A DNA stretch of 64,000 bases from Erwinia persicina (GCF_014838825.1 NZ_JACYMO010000007.1:78923-142922); one strand, 5' to 3'. Shown: positions 15,853 through 24,765, counted from the first letter of the stretch. The notes: generated from the sequence alone by a model not told the origin. Numbers and translations are program-made.

Positions 15853-16371
15853 ATGAATTTAGAAACTACGCGTTTAAGGCTTGAACCCTATCATGATTCA
15901 CACTACGAAGGCTTAAGGCTGATGGATAACAATTCCGGTGTGATGCGGTATATCAGCAAAGGTATTGTTAAAACCCCAGAAGAGACCTGGGAAAGTATCA
16001 GGCGTGTTCAGGCCCGATGGCAGAAATATGGGTTTTCGTGGTGGGCTATCAAAGAGAAGGCTTCCGGGGCCGTTGTTGGGGCAGCATGCCTCCAATACCT
16101 GGCAAACGTTGAGGGTGCCCCCTTAGAGATTGGCTGGCGGCTCATCCCAGAACAGAATGGTAAAGGCTATGCAACAGAAGCGGCTAAAGCGATTATTGAT
16201 TTCGCGGCAGAGCAGAGAGGCGCAACGTATTTAGTGGCTGTTGCTGACCCTGAAAATGCGCCCTCTCAGCGAGTGATGCAGCGATTAGGCATGACTTACA
16301 AAGCAATAGAACAGCATTACGATGTGCCCTGCGTAGTTTATGAACTTAGCATTCAGCGCGCTCAATCGTAA
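15853..16371 (+). CDS. GNAT acetyltransferase (RimJ/RimL type)
   Basis: 172 residues from ATG 15853 (AAGGA upstream); the 17 codons before it look untranslated. Begins MNLETTRLRLEPYHDSHYEGL, typical of RimJ/RimL-type N-acetyltransferases. The acetyl-CoA loop is in EIGWRLIPEQNGKGYATEAAKAIIDFA (Q/R-x-x-G-x-A equivalent QNGKGYA). Acceptor unknown: protein N-terminus, amino sugar or small molecule. A second related GNAT follows at 16501. Confidence 0.85.
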   Translation: MNLETTRLRLEPYHDSHYEGLRLMDNNSGVMRYISKGIVKTPEETWESIRRVQARWQKYGFSWWAIKEKASGAVVGAACLQYLANVEGAPLEIGWRLIPEQNGKGYATEAAKAIIDFAAEQRGATYLVAVADPENAPSQRVMQRLGMTYKAIEQHYDVPCVVYELSIQRAQS

Positions 16372-16386
16372 TGGGGATGTGTACAC

Positions 16387-16416
16387 AACGTCCGCTATGT
16401 GCCAGAAGCGGACGTT
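16387..16416. repeat. Palindromic dispersed repeat, copy 1
   Basis: AACGTCCGCT...AGCGGACGTT, perfect 10-base arms around ATGTGCCAGA, just after the first GNAT gene. Same family as 17954-17983; a half copy CAGAAGCGGACAT is at 17402-17414. Confidence 0.8.
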
Positions 16417-16500
16417 ACTCCCGTTATATGAATTTTGGAAAAAGAGCTGTGCAAGGTGGTCAATATTAGCCAAACTCTGGCGCTAAGATAAGGAGAAATA

Positions 16501-17037
16501 ATGATGACACAGCAAGCACCTCAACTTGAAACAGAACGCCTGATTTTAAAGCAATTTACACTTGATGATTTCCCGGCGCTCAGAGAATGCTGGGCGACGC
16601 CTGAAATGGCGAAGATTAATGGCGGAGAAAATCCAACGGCTGAAATGGTATGGACCCGCTTATTACGTTATATCGGGCACTGGCAGGCGTTAGGGTATGG
16701 CTACTGGGCAGTGTTTGAAAAAAAGACAGGCCGTTATGCTGGTGCGTTTGGATTTCAGGATGCGCATCGTGATATCTCGCCTGAGTTGCAATACCCTGAA
16801 GCTGGATGGACGTTGATTCCAGAAGTTCGTGGCAACGGTTATGCGTCTGAAGCACTGACCGCAATTTTACTATGGGCCGACAGGACATTCTCCTCGCCGG
16901 TGTGCTGTATTATTGATGAAGAAAACAAACGTTCAAATTATTTAGCTGAACGCTTTGGTTTCCAGTTTCAAACTCATGTTAACTATCGTGGTAAGCAGGT
17001 ACGCATGCTTGTACGCGAGCAAGCAGCCAGACCATAA
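16501..17037 (+). CDS. GNAT acetyltransferase (RimJ/RimL type)
   Basis: 178 residues. QLETERLILKQFTLDDFPAL start, YWAVFEKKTGRYAGAFGFQD central strands, EAGWTLIPEVRGNGYASEALTAILLWAD with the acetyl-CoA-binding RGNGYA loop, and DEENKRSNYLAERFGFQ. Preceded by AAGGAG six bases before the tandem ATGs. Related to the neighbouring GNAT at 15853 but not a recent duplicate. Substrate unknown. Confidence 0.87.
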   Translation: MMTQQAPQLETERLILKQFTLDDFPALRECWATPEMAKINGGENPTAEMVWTRLLRYIGHWQALGYGYWAVFEKKTGRYAGAFGFQDAHRDISPELQYPEAGWTLIPEVRGNGYASEALTAILLWADRTFSSPVCCIIDEENKRSNYLAERFGFQFQTHVNYRGKQVRMLVREQAARP

Positions 17038-17241
17038 ACCCCCATTTCAACTTGTTCATTTGATCAGACCGCCTTTGAAAAGCCCGTCGCTTTCCAGGAA
17101 TAAATTATTGATTTTAATAAATAAAATTAAATATACATCACATCATCACTGCACATCTTGCCAACATCGCTAACCCGACAATACAATCGCATTTTTCATG
17201 GACGGGCAGCAAAGTCTGGCCCCGAAGATTCGCTGTGCAGC

Positions 17242-17382
17242 ACACCTTCCATAAGAAGAACAAAACCTCACCTGCTTTATAAGAAAACCAAGAATCACCG
17301 GCTGCTCCAGCTTCTGTTGGGCTATAAGAAACTGGAAAGCACAGTCCGTTATCCGGGCATTGCAGTCTACGATTTTTTGGGC
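17242..17382 (+). pseudogene. Tyrosine recombinase (integrase) C-terminal remnant
   Basis: Translation TPSIRRTKPHLLYKKTKN then RLLQLLLGYKKLESTVRYPG matches the end of tyrosine-type recombinases of the pattern HSMRRTKATLIY.RTKN...LLLGH.KLESTVRYLG. It retains the catalytic Arg (RRT) and Tyr (VRY) neighbourhood, but the second His of LLLGH is replaced by Tyr and there is no catalytic domain upstream. The rest of the gene is absent. A half copy of the palindromic repeat follows. Marks an old mobile-element insertion. Confidence 0.75.
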
Positions 17383-17503
17383 TGTCACAGCAGCCCTGCG
17401 CCAGAAGCGGACATGGCATACTTTACGATACGCCAATCAACGTTGAGCATTTACAGTGGAGTGGTAGGATTGTGGCGTGTTCCCTTTCAAAAAGGCCATC
17501 GGC

Positions 17504-17881
17504 ATGAGTCATCTGGTAAGAAAAAATTACAGTGCGTTAGGTGAAGTAAAAGCGCCGTACGTCCATTCAGTAAAGCATGGCAACACGCTCTATATTTCCG
17601 GCCTGACCGCGTTTGGCACAGCGGCACAGCATGAAGGTATTGTTGAGCAGGCTGAAGAAATATTCAGCCAAATCAGGAAAATTGCCAGCACAGAAGAGAT
17701 AGATTTTTCAGCACTGATCAAAGTGACTATATTCATCACCTCTTTTGAGGAGATAAACGGGCTACGCAACGTGCTGTACCGAAATTACGGTGATCACCTG
17801 CCCGCCAGCTCGCTCGTGGAAGTCAGCCGCCTCTTCTCACCTGACCTCTCGATAGAAATTGAGGCTATATTCGGCCTTTGA
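17504..17881 (+). CDS. RidA (YjgF/YER057c/UK114)-family protein lacking the key Arg
   Basis: 125 residues from ATG 17504. Family features: KHGNTLYISGLTAFG, EEIFSQIRKIASTEEIDFSALIKVTIFIT, and SLVEVSRLFSPDLSIEIEAI with the conserved Glu. RidA deaminates reactive enamine/imine intermediates, using an Arg in the PARS motif. Here the motif reads PASS, so the substrate-carboxylate Arg is missing, placing it among Rid proteins that do not hydrolyse 2-aminoacrylate. Function therefore open. Confidence 0.82.
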   Translation: MSHLVRKNYSALGEVKAPYVHSVKHGNTLYISGLTAFGTAAQHEGIVEQAEEIFSQIRKIASTEEIDFSALIKVTIFITSFEEINGLRNVLYRNYGDHLPASSLVEVSRLFSPDLSIEIEAIFGL

Positions 17882-17953
17882 TTGATTGCTCATCGCCGGA
17901 TAATGATAACTGTTCGGATCGAACGCCATTTTATCAAACCTTCTCTAAGACAT

Positions 17954-17983
17954 AATGTCCGCTCTTCGCTCTAAGCGGACATT
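17954..17983. repeat. Palindromic dispersed repeat, copy 2
   Basis: AATGTCCGCT...AGCGGACATT, perfect 10-base arms with a 10-base loop, after the RidA-like gene. The arms differ from copy 1 (16387) by one base per arm, compensated on both sides. Confidence 0.8.
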
Positions 17984-18114
17984 CCGCAAGTGTATACCTG
18001 CTTTGTGCCAGGAACTGATGTTGCTGAAATTGCGATATGCTAATTTATGGGAAGCAGATTGGCTGCCTTTCATTAGGATTAATTAATAATTTTATAAAAA
18101 ACAAGGAGATGATG

Positions 18115-18498
18115 ATGTATATCAAAGCTGGAGCGTTGTTAATCGTAGCACTCATCCCATTGACATCGGTTGCAGCAAAAGGCGATTTTGATTTTTCGAT
18201 CTCAGGGGAAAAGACGTCCTTCAACTCTGGATGTGTAGAGTCCATTGAATATGTTGAGGCAGATGAAGTGGACAATGAGAATATCATCATGAAATTCACT
18301 GATGAATGTGGGAAGAAATTATCGACCATGACCCGGCAGAACATCGGAAAGCAGATGACCATTGCCTATGACGATAACAAACTTACCTCCGCTATTATTG
18401 CCTCGCGCCTGAGCACGAGTTTCAGAATCTCCGCAAAAGGAATACCCAGGGTGCTGTTGATGAAAATATTTAATGATTATGGAACAGTTATTCAGTGA
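18115..18498 (+). CDS. Exported protein with a SecD P1-head-like domain
   Basis: 127 residues from the third of three consecutive ATGs, which gives correct spacing from AAGGAG at 18103-18108. Signal peptide MYIKAGALLIVALIPLTSVAAK (cleavage after VAA). The mature part has two Cys and the pattern MTRQNIGKQMTIAYDDNKLTSAIIASRLSTSFRIS. This parallels the TxxNVGKxLAIVLDGKVxSAPVI segment of the SecD/SecF periplasmic P1 head. It is a stand-alone secreted version; a role in translocation is not implied. AT-rich relative to neighbours. Confidence 0.6.
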   Translation: MYIKAGALLIVALIPLTSVAAKGDFDFSISGEKTSFNSGCVESIEYVEADEVDNENIIMKFTDECGKKLSTMTRQNIGKQMTIAYDDNKLTSAIIASRLSTSFRISAKGIPRVLLMKIFNDYGTVIQ

Positions 18499-18629
18499 CT
18501 GGGACAGACACATCGTCTAAAAGGCACCAGGAAATTTAACGTCCACTCTGCGATCAACGCGGGTCAACACGCCTTGATGATCGCTTGTCGCCAGTCGCGG
18601 CCCCCTCCCCGTGCATGTCAGCCTGATTT

Positions 18630-19217
18630 TCAGCCAGTCCGTCGCAATCCGCGAAGTAGCAGGTTCAGCGCGGTAATGCCCTGTGTCAGCTTCGTATTGC
18701 TCTCATCACCGTCAGCAATCCAGAATGCCGCTTCTGCCAGACTCCCGTAAATCAGAGAAGCCAATCCCTCTGGGTCGACATCTTCCACCACACCTTGCTG
18801 AACCAGATCGTGAATCAGGCCCCGCATGGACGCCAGGCAATGACGCTGTGATTCAGGGGAAGCCCCCCCCAGCACCGCTTTGGCATCACGCAGCACAATA
18901 CGCTGAAATTCAGGTTCCAGTGCCATCTCGAGGTAAGCCCTGCAGCGGTTGCAAAACCCCTCCCACGGATCGTCTGCATCACTGGAAATCGCCTGCAGGC
19001 GTTGGTCCATCTCGTCATCGATCTGTTCCACAACGGCCGCCAGCAAGCCTTTTTTGTCACCAAAATGATGATAAAGCGCACCACGGGTCAGCCCGGCCTG
19101 CGCAGTCAGGTCATCCATTGAGGTATCAGCGTAGCCATATTCACGAAAAACCTTACGGGCAGTGGCTAACAATGTGGCTCTTGTCTCTTCCATTTCAGCG
19201 CGGGTCCGGCGAACCAT
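18630..19217 (-). CDS. TetR/AcrR-family regulator
   Basis: 195 residues. HTH about 11-58 (TRATLLATARKVFREYGYADTSMDDLTAQAGLTRGALYHHFGDKKGLLAAVV), C-terminal ligand domain. Divergent from an MFS gene with palindromes between, the usual arrangement of an efflux repressor. Its presumed target carries a nonsense codon, so the regulator may now control only the downstream second MFS gene. Confidence 0.9.
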   Translation of the reverse strand: MVRRTRAEMEETRATLLATARKVFREYGYADTSMDDLTAQAGLTRGALYHHFGDKKGLLAAVVEQIDDEMDQRLQAISSDADDPWEGFCNRCRAYLEMALEPEFQRIVLRDAKAVLGGASPESQRHCLASMRGLIHDLVQQGVVEDVDPEGLASLIYGSLAEAAFWIADGDESNTKLTQGITALNLLLRGLRRTG

Positions 19218-19263
19218 ACTTTGCTCCTTACATACGACATGAATGATTATTTACAAACACTCC

Positions 19264-19299
19264 GTATGAATATACGATTGGATTCATACGCGTTGTATG
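19264..19299. promoter_or_regulatory. Overlapping palindromes, candidate TetR operator
   Basis: GTATGAAT (19264-19271) pairs with ATTCATAC (19282-19289), and CATAC (19285-19289) pairs with GTATG (19295-19299). They lie between the TetR gene and the MFS pseudogene. Confidence 0.6.
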
Positions 19300-19347
19300 T
19301 ATTGTCGCTTTGTCACCGCGTTGTGGCAAGCAAATGCTACCGGAGAG

Positions 19348-20547
19348 ATGATGGCTAATCTGTATCGAGACCTTTTTACTGCGCCTGGCGCGGCACATTT
19401 TGCTATGGCAGGTCTGCTCGCACGCATCCCGCTGCCGATGACAGGCATCGGAATTATTACTCTGTTTTCGCAACAGTACGGAGGGTATGCGCTGGCGGGA
19501 GCCCTTGCCGCCACCTTTGTTCTGACCTACGCCCTGCTCTCGCCGCAGATTTCCCGCTATGTGGATCGTTATGGGCAGCACCGCGTTTTGCCTGCAGCTA
19601 CGGCGATCAGTGTTGCTGGTTTTGTCATCCTCATCGCCTGTTCCTAGTGGCGTGCTGCCAGCTGGATCCCGTTTATCGGCGCATTACTGGCGGGGTTTAT
19701 GCCCAGTATGTCGGCCATGGTACGGGCACGCTGGACGCTGCTATATCGGGGCCAGCCGCGTTTGCAGACAGCCTATTCGCTTGAAACGGTGCTGGATGAA
19801 CTGACGTTTATTGTTGGCCCGCCCCTCTCGATTGGCCTTTCCCTCACGCTGTATCCCCAGTCAGGTCTGCTGCTCGCCGCACTTTTGCTGTTTTCAGGGG
19901 TGTTTGCCCTGGTGATACAGCGCGGAACGGAACCCCCGGTAATGAGCGTATCCTGCGGCAAAATGGCCACGGGTTCGGTCATCAGGATGACCAGCGTACA
20001 GCGGCTGGCGCTGCTGATGATGGCGATGGGCGTCATTGTCGGCACGGTAGATATCGTGAGTGTCGCCTGGGCTGTAGAACGGGGGCACCCGGCTGCGGCC
20101 AGCCTGGTGTTATCCGCCTATGCCGTGGGTTCGTGTTTATCCGGATTGATCTATGGCTCGCTCAAACTGAAAACCCCACTCCCCCGGCTGTTGTGGCTGG
20201 GCGGGCTGGCAACGGCCACGACCACTGTCCCACTGATACTGGTCACCCATCTTACCGCGCTGACAGCAGCCGTGCTGGTGGCAGGCCTCTTTTTCGCCCC
20301 GACCATGATCGTGGCCATGTCACTCATTGAACGCCAGGTTTCTGAAAGCCAGCTCACAGAGGGCATGACCTGGCTGCTGGCCGGGCTGAATGTAGGCGTT
20401 GCGCTGGGCGCGGCCCTCGCCGGTCAGGTTGTCGACAGCGGGGGATCTCGGGCGGGGTTCTGCGTCGCCTTAGGTGCCGGCGCCGTGGTGCTGCTCATGG
20501 CCTTTTTAAGCTATTTAACCCTGCACAAACAGGATGATCGCGCCTGA
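19348..20547 (+). pseudogene. MFS transporter interrupted by one in-frame TAG
   Basis: The reading frame runs from ATG 19348 (GGAG upstream) to 20547, about 399 codons, and is broken only by TAG at 19645-19647 (...LIACS-stop-WRAASWIPF...). The frame is the same before and after, so a single change (for example CAG to TAG) explains it. Upstream part holds the first membrane segments and the YVDRYGQHRVLP loop typical of MFS motif A. Downstream part has another eight or so segments. Probably a recently inactivated drug-efflux-type transporter unless amber suppression or downstream reinitiation (ATG 19699) occurs. Confidence 0.85.
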
Positions 20548-20571
20548 TTGCGTGCGCTTTTTAGGATCTGA

Positions 20572-21753
20572 ATGATGAATACATGTTCTGCCATGCAATG
20601 CGTTCGCCCCCCCTGGACCGCGGTTTTCGCCGTTGGTCTGGCGACGTTCTCTGTGGTGACAACAGAAATGCTCCCGGTGGGTTTGCTGACCGCCATCGCC
20701 GGTACGCTCAACATGACCACAGGAAGCGCAGGTCTGATGATCTCCCTGCCCGCCTTGCTGGCCGCTTTATTTGCGCCATTCGTCGTCATTGCATCGGGTG
20801 GAACAGATCGCCGGTGGATACTGTGTGGCCTGCTGGCGTTGCTGGTTGTGGCAAACCTTACCTCCGCGCTGGCACCTAATCTGATGGTGATGCTCGCCGC
20901 CCGCATCCTGCTCGGCTTCTGCATGGGGGGGATATGGGCCATCGCGGGGGGGCTTGCTTCGCGTCTGGTTCCGGAAAAGGCTATTGGCCTGGCAACCGCC
21001 ATCATCTTCGGTGGTGTTGCTGCTGCATCGGTATTGGGCGTTCCCCTGGGGGCGTTTATTGGCGATGTTATTGGCTGGCGCTGGGCATTTGGCATCATGA
21101 CCCTTTTCAGCGCACTGGTGCTGGCACTCCACCTTGCGGTGATTCCGTCATTACCCGTTACAGGTTCGGCTAACCTTAGGCAGTTCATTGCTCTGCTTGG
21201 CAACCGCAAAATACAAGCGGGCGTGTTCCTGACCTTACTACTCGTAACAAGCCATTTCGTTGCCTTTACCTTTGTGCGCCCGCTCCTGATCTCAGTGTCA
21301 GAATTTGATACGCAGGGGATAGGTGCCATCCTGTTCGCCTACGGTATCGCTGGCGTTGCAGGTAACTTTCTGGCGGGTATCACCGCAGCACGCTATACGA
21401 TATTTACCCTGATAGTGATGGCGGCAGGGCTGGTGTTAACGCCGTTACTGTTTATTACTGCCGGGCAATCGGTCACGGGGGGAAGTGGTGTGGTCATCTT
21501 CTGGGGGCTGGCTTACGGTGGGCTTTCGGTCGGACTGATGACCTGGATGATGAAAGCCGCCGCCCGCGCCGTGGAGATTGCCGCTGCGCTGTATGTCGGG
21601 GTATTCAATGCCGGGATTGCGCTGGGAGCCTGGATCGGAGGGCAGATCGTCGATAGATTGGCTCTGACAGATACACTCTGGCTGGCCTGTGGGCTGGCGG
21701 CGGCCGCGTTACTTCTGGCCGTGGCTGCTGGCCTGAATCGGGGAAATACGTAA
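20572..21753 (+). CDS. MFS transporter, DHA1-type
   Basis: 393 residues, about 12 membrane segments. TEMLPVGLLTAIA after TM1 and the ARILLGFCMGGIWAIAGGLASRLVPE segment are typical of the arabinose/purine-nucleoside/drug efflux DHA1 group (AraJ, NepI relatives). GGTDRRWILCGLLAL represents motif A. Starts 24 bases after the MFS pseudogene, likely same transcript. Its 3' half was the source of the decayed copy at 13977-14286. Substrate not determinable. Confidence 0.88.
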   Translation: MMNTCSAMQCVRPPWTAVFAVGLATFSVVTTEMLPVGLLTAIAGTLNMTTGSAGLMISLPALLAALFAPFVVIASGGTDRRWILCGLLALLVVANLTSALAPNLMVMLAARILLGFCMGGIWAIAGGLASRLVPEKAIGLATAIIFGGVAAASVLGVPLGAFIGDVIGWRWAFGIMTLFSALVLALHLAVIPSLPVTGSANLRQFIALLGNRKIQAGVFLTLLLVTSHFVAFTFVRPLLISVSEFDTQGIGAILFAYGIAGVAGNFLAGITAARYTIFTLIVMAAGLVLTPLLFITAGQSVTGGSGVVIFWGLAYGGLSVGLMTWMMKAAARAVEIAAALYVGVFNAGIALGAWIGGQIVDRLALTDTLWLACGLAAAALLLAVAAGLNRGNT

Positions 21754-21940
21754 CCTCCCTGCCAGGGATCAAGGAGACAGCGCCTGGCCCCGGGGCTTTC
21801 TTATAAAAGTGATGCAATCCGGTTAACTTTCAGCCGATTCTGATGATAACCAGGACAACCGGCAATGAAACTGTCACCAACCGGTACTATTCATCGTGTA
21901 AGCTGAACGCTCTGAATCCATCACCGATAAAGAGAGATCT

Positions 21941-22492
21941 ATGCCCTACCTCCTTCTGTTAATCACATCGTTAATGATGGCCGGATCTGTTTTTGCGGCC
22001 TCCTCAACCGCCAGTGCCATGTCTTCGCTGACGTCGGCGATGAATCAGCGCATGCTGGATATGAAAGAGGTGGCCAGCTACAAAGCCACTCACCACCTGC
22101 CCGTTGAGGATCGGGGCAGGGAAGAAAAAGTTCTGTCGCTTGCTCAGAAACAGGCGGAGGCCGCCCAGCTGGATCCGGCCTCGGTGATGCCTTTTATTCA
22201 GGCGCAAATGGATGTCGCCAAAGCCATTCAGTATCGTTATTTCGCAGACTGGTTATCTCAGCCGGGCTCTGCCACCCCGTCCCGAAGCCTGGAGGAGGTC
22301 AGAACGTCGATCTCCGTTCAGGATAAACGCATACTGGAGGCGATTGCGCAGCGTCTGCTGGCCGGGGGGTTTAGCGGTGAAGATCGGGCCGAAATTGCCA
22401 CGTTACTGCATGCCCCCCACCTGACCAATGCCGATAAAGCGCGGCTGACTGACGCACTTGTCTTGATTCGACGCAGCAGTAAAGCCGCCTGA
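21941..22492 (+). CDS. Secreted chorismate mutase (AroQ gamma class)
   Basis: 183 residues with a signal peptide (MPYLLLLITSLMMAGSVFAA). The AroQ helical domain follows: NQRMLDMKEVASYKATHHLPVEDRGREEKVLSLAQKQAEAAQLDPASVMPFIQAQMDVAKAIQYRYFADW, with the conserved Arg, Lys, Glu and Gln residues of the chorismate pocket. Gamma-class enzymes convert chorismate to prephenate in the periplasm or outside the cell. In several pathogens they are exported and act on host or periplasmic aromatic pools. Stands alone with no other aro genes. Confidence 0.9.
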   Translation: MPYLLLLITSLMMAGSVFAASSTASAMSSLTSAMNQRMLDMKEVASYKATHHLPVEDRGREEKVLSLAQKQAEAAQLDPASVMPFIQAQMDVAKAIQYRYFADWLSQPGSATPSRSLEEVRTSISVQDKRILEAIAQRLLAGGFSGEDRAEIATLLHAPHLTNADKARLTDALVLIRRSSKAA

Positions 22493-22550
22493 CAGAGAGC
22501 GGGCGTGGCCGGCAAGCGCGTCCCACGGGCCCGCGCTTGCCGTGACCTGC

Positions 22551-23078
22551 CTACACGGACATCCGATCCCAGGGGGTGGCCTTGTCGTCCAGATCAATCT
22601 CCAGCGTCTCAAGGAATCGCGCCGTCATCATATAATGTCCAATCAGCAGCGTCAGTTCAGCGAGCTGCGTGTCGTCATAGTATTCCGCCACGGAACGGAA
22701 CGTGCTGGCGGAAACTTTCACCTGGTTAACACACTCATCGACAAAACTGAGAATGGCACTGTTTCTCTGACCGTTCACCACCCCGCGTTCAATATTATGA
22801 ATCTCTTCCTCACTCCAGCCCGCTTTTAACGCTAACGGATAGTGCTGCATACGCTCGTAGGCGCTATGGCTCAGCGCGCCGACACGCATAATCACCATCT
22901 CGCGATCTTTGTCCTCTAGTTTCCCGGCAGGAAAAGACGCGCCGAGGGAAAGATATCCCCGGGCAGAGGACGTCGTTCTTAATAATCCCAGCGTCAGATT
23001 GGCCGGAAAGCGGGCGTACTGTTCCCGCTCAGCAGCGGTTAAACGTTCCATGCTGAATAAGGTAATACGTGACATCAT
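22551..23078 (-). CDS. AhpD-like/carboxymuconolactone decarboxylase-family protein
   Basis: 175 residues. The central helical block EDKDREMVIMRVGALSHSAYERMQHYPLALKAGWSEEEIHNIERG is typical of CMD/AhpD-fold proteins. The redox CxxC of true AhpD is absent (HSAYERMQH at that place), so peroxidase-reductase activity is unlikely. Some members are lactonases or decarboxylases. Second gene of a two-gene unit: it starts 13 bases after the cyclase stop, with GGGAG before ATG. Confidence 0.8.
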   Translation of the reverse strand: MMSRITLFSMERLTAAEREQYARFPANLTLGLLRTTSSARGYLSLGASFPAGKLEDKDREMVIMRVGALSHSAYERMQHYPLALKAGWSEEEIHNIERGVVNGQRNSAILSFVDECVNQVKVSASTFRSVAEYYDDTQLAELTLLIGHYMMTARFLETLEIDLDDKATPWDRMSV

Positions 23079-23091
23079 TTTCTCCCTGACA

Positions 23092-23862
23092 TTAGATAAT
23101 AGCGATGGTCCGCGTCCAGCCTGCGGACGCTTTATACACCTTGACCGGTAAACTGATTACGGTGAAACCTCGCGCCGGCAGCCGATCGAGGTTAGCCAGT
23201 TTTTCAATCTGACAGTAAGGCCGGACGCTACCCGCAAAATGCCCCTCCCAGATCAGAGAAACATCCCGCGTCTGGCGAACGGTTTCCGCCGTATGGCAGA
23301 AAGGCGCATCCCAGCTCCATGCGTCCGTGCCCACCACGCGAACCCCGCATCCGGTCAGAAACAACGTTGCTTCTCTTCCCATCCCACAGCCTGATGACAG
23401 GAAGTCAGGCTGGCCATAGCGCCCTCCTGCGGCGGTATTCACCAGCACGATATCCCCTGCGCTCAGGACGTGTCCGATGTGGTTCAGCGCCATCCTGATA
23501 TCCTGGGCGGTGACCACATAACCGCCAGGAAAGTGCCGGAAATCAAGCTTCACACCGGGACCGATGCACCACTCCAGCGGGATCTCATCAATGGTTTTAG
23601 ACGCCGTGCCATCCTCCATATGCGAGTGATAATGGTAAGGGGCATCCATGTGCGTCCCGGCATGCGTACTCATGCGGACAAACTCAACCGCCCACCCTTC
23701 GTGATGCGGCAGGTCGCCGGGCTGCACTCCCGTGAACGAGGCGGCCAGCTGAACCGCACCGGCCTGGTGATCCACATAGTCAATTTCCGGCAGAAACATC
23801 GGTGGGTCAGAATGAATTCCGCTCATCAGCGGCACAGAAAGATCAATCATTTTTCCAGACAC
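23092..23862 (-). CDS. Cyclase-family (kynurenine-formamidase-like) metal hydrolase
   Basis: 256 residues from GTG 23862 (GAGGAG upstream). The metal motif THAGTHMDAPYHYH (HxGTHxDxPxH) is intact, along with DIVLVNTAAG and the C-terminal core of the PF04199 fold. Family members open N-formyl, lactone or cyclic amide bonds. First gene of a pair with the CMD-like protein and divergent from an AraC regulator, suggesting a small inducible degradation pathway for an aromatic or lactone compound. Confidence 0.85.
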   Translation of the reverse strand: MSGKMIDLSVPLMSGIHSDPPMFLPEIDYVDHQAGAVQLAASFTGVQPGDLPHHEGWAVEFVRMSTHAGTHMDAPYHYHSHMEDGTASKTIDEIPLEWCIGPGVKLDFRHFPGGYVVTAQDIRMALNHIGHVLSAGDIVLVNTAAGGRYGQPDFLSSGCGMGREATLFLTGCGVRVVGTDAWSWDAPFCHTAETVRQTRDVSLIWEGHFAGSVRPYCQIEKLANLDRLPARGFTVISLPVKVYKASAGWTRTIAII

Positions 23863-23991
23863 AGGTTTCTCCTCGTGGATAAATAAAACTTACCCGTACA
23901 GGATAACGCCGGGCATATTTTGATAAATGCCGTAAGCAGGACGGCCTGTTATGATTAGCGGCCATTTTATTCATCACAGCGGGAGACCAGC

Positions 23992-24765
23992 GTGGATACG
24001 GAGTCATTATTTTCCGGGATGCTACCGAAAACAATCTGGTTTCGCCGCAAATACTGGCCTGCGGGAACCTTATTTCCTGAAAGAAGCCTTCCGTGGGGAA
24101 AGGTGATGTATTCCGTTAGCGGGGTGGCCGAAATACAGGCTTCATCATCCGTCTATCTGTCCACCACGGAATATGCGCTGTGGCTGCCACCGCAGACAAC
24201 ACATCAGTCCGTGGCGAAAACAGATATACACTATATTATCGTGAATATTGCGCCGCCTTTATGTTTGTCATTACCTGAAAGGGCGACCGCACTTAAACTG
24301 AACCTGGTTACCCGCGCTATTCTTCACGACTTTTCTCTGCGGGAGATCGGGCATCCGGTTAGCCGGGCAGACCGTTCGCTGGTGAAAGTGTTTATTGAGC
24401 AGCTGGCCCTGTGCGAGGCCTTTACCTGCTATCTGCCCATGGGATCGGGAGAGGATGGGCTGGTGGCGCTGATGACCGCCGAAATGAATCAGGATGGCAG
24501 TCCGCTTTTGTCCCTGAAGCAGTGGTCACAGAGGCTGGGCCTGAGCGAACGGGCGCTCTCCCGGCGCTTTTCTCAGGCCACGGGTATTGCCTTCAACGAG
24601 TGGAAACTGAGAAAAAAAGTCATTCTAGCCCTCCGTCTGCTGCAGGAGGGCCGAAGTGTAAAATATGTCTCTGCACAGCTGGATTACAACTACCCCTCGG
24701 CCTTTATTGCCATGTTTCGCCACAGGATGGGCGTCACACCGGCAGACTTTATCAGGCCCTGGTGA
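23992..24765 (+). CDS. AraC-family transcriptional regulator
   Basis: 257 residues from GTG 23992, preceded by GGGAG. N-terminal cupin-like sensor (about 1-150; WPAGTLFPERSLPWGKVMYSVSGVAEI...YALWLPPQTTHQS), C-terminal double HTH (about 165-255; LSLKQWSQRLGLSERALSRRFSQATGIAFNEWKLRKKVILALRLLQEGRSV and YPSAFIAMFRHRMGVTPADF). Divergent from the cyclase/CMD pair and probably their activator. Confidence 0.9.
   Translation: MDTESLFSGMLPKTIWFRRKYWPAGTLFPERSLPWGKVMYSVSGVAEIQASSSVYLSTTEYALWLPPQTTHQSVAKTDIHYIIVNIAPPLCLSLPERATALKLNLVTRAILHDFSLREIGHPVSRADRSLVKVFIEQLALCEAFTCYLPMGSGEDGLVALMTAEMNQDGSPLLSLKQWSQRLGLSERALSRRFSQATGIAFNEWKLRKKVILALRLLQEGRSVKYVSAQLDYNYPSAFIAMFRHRMGVTPADFIRPW

Noticed and set aside
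20511..21329. Minus-strand frame of 272 codons opposite the MFS gene
   Set aside because: Antisense shadow, Arg/Ser/Thr-rich, no family resemblance.
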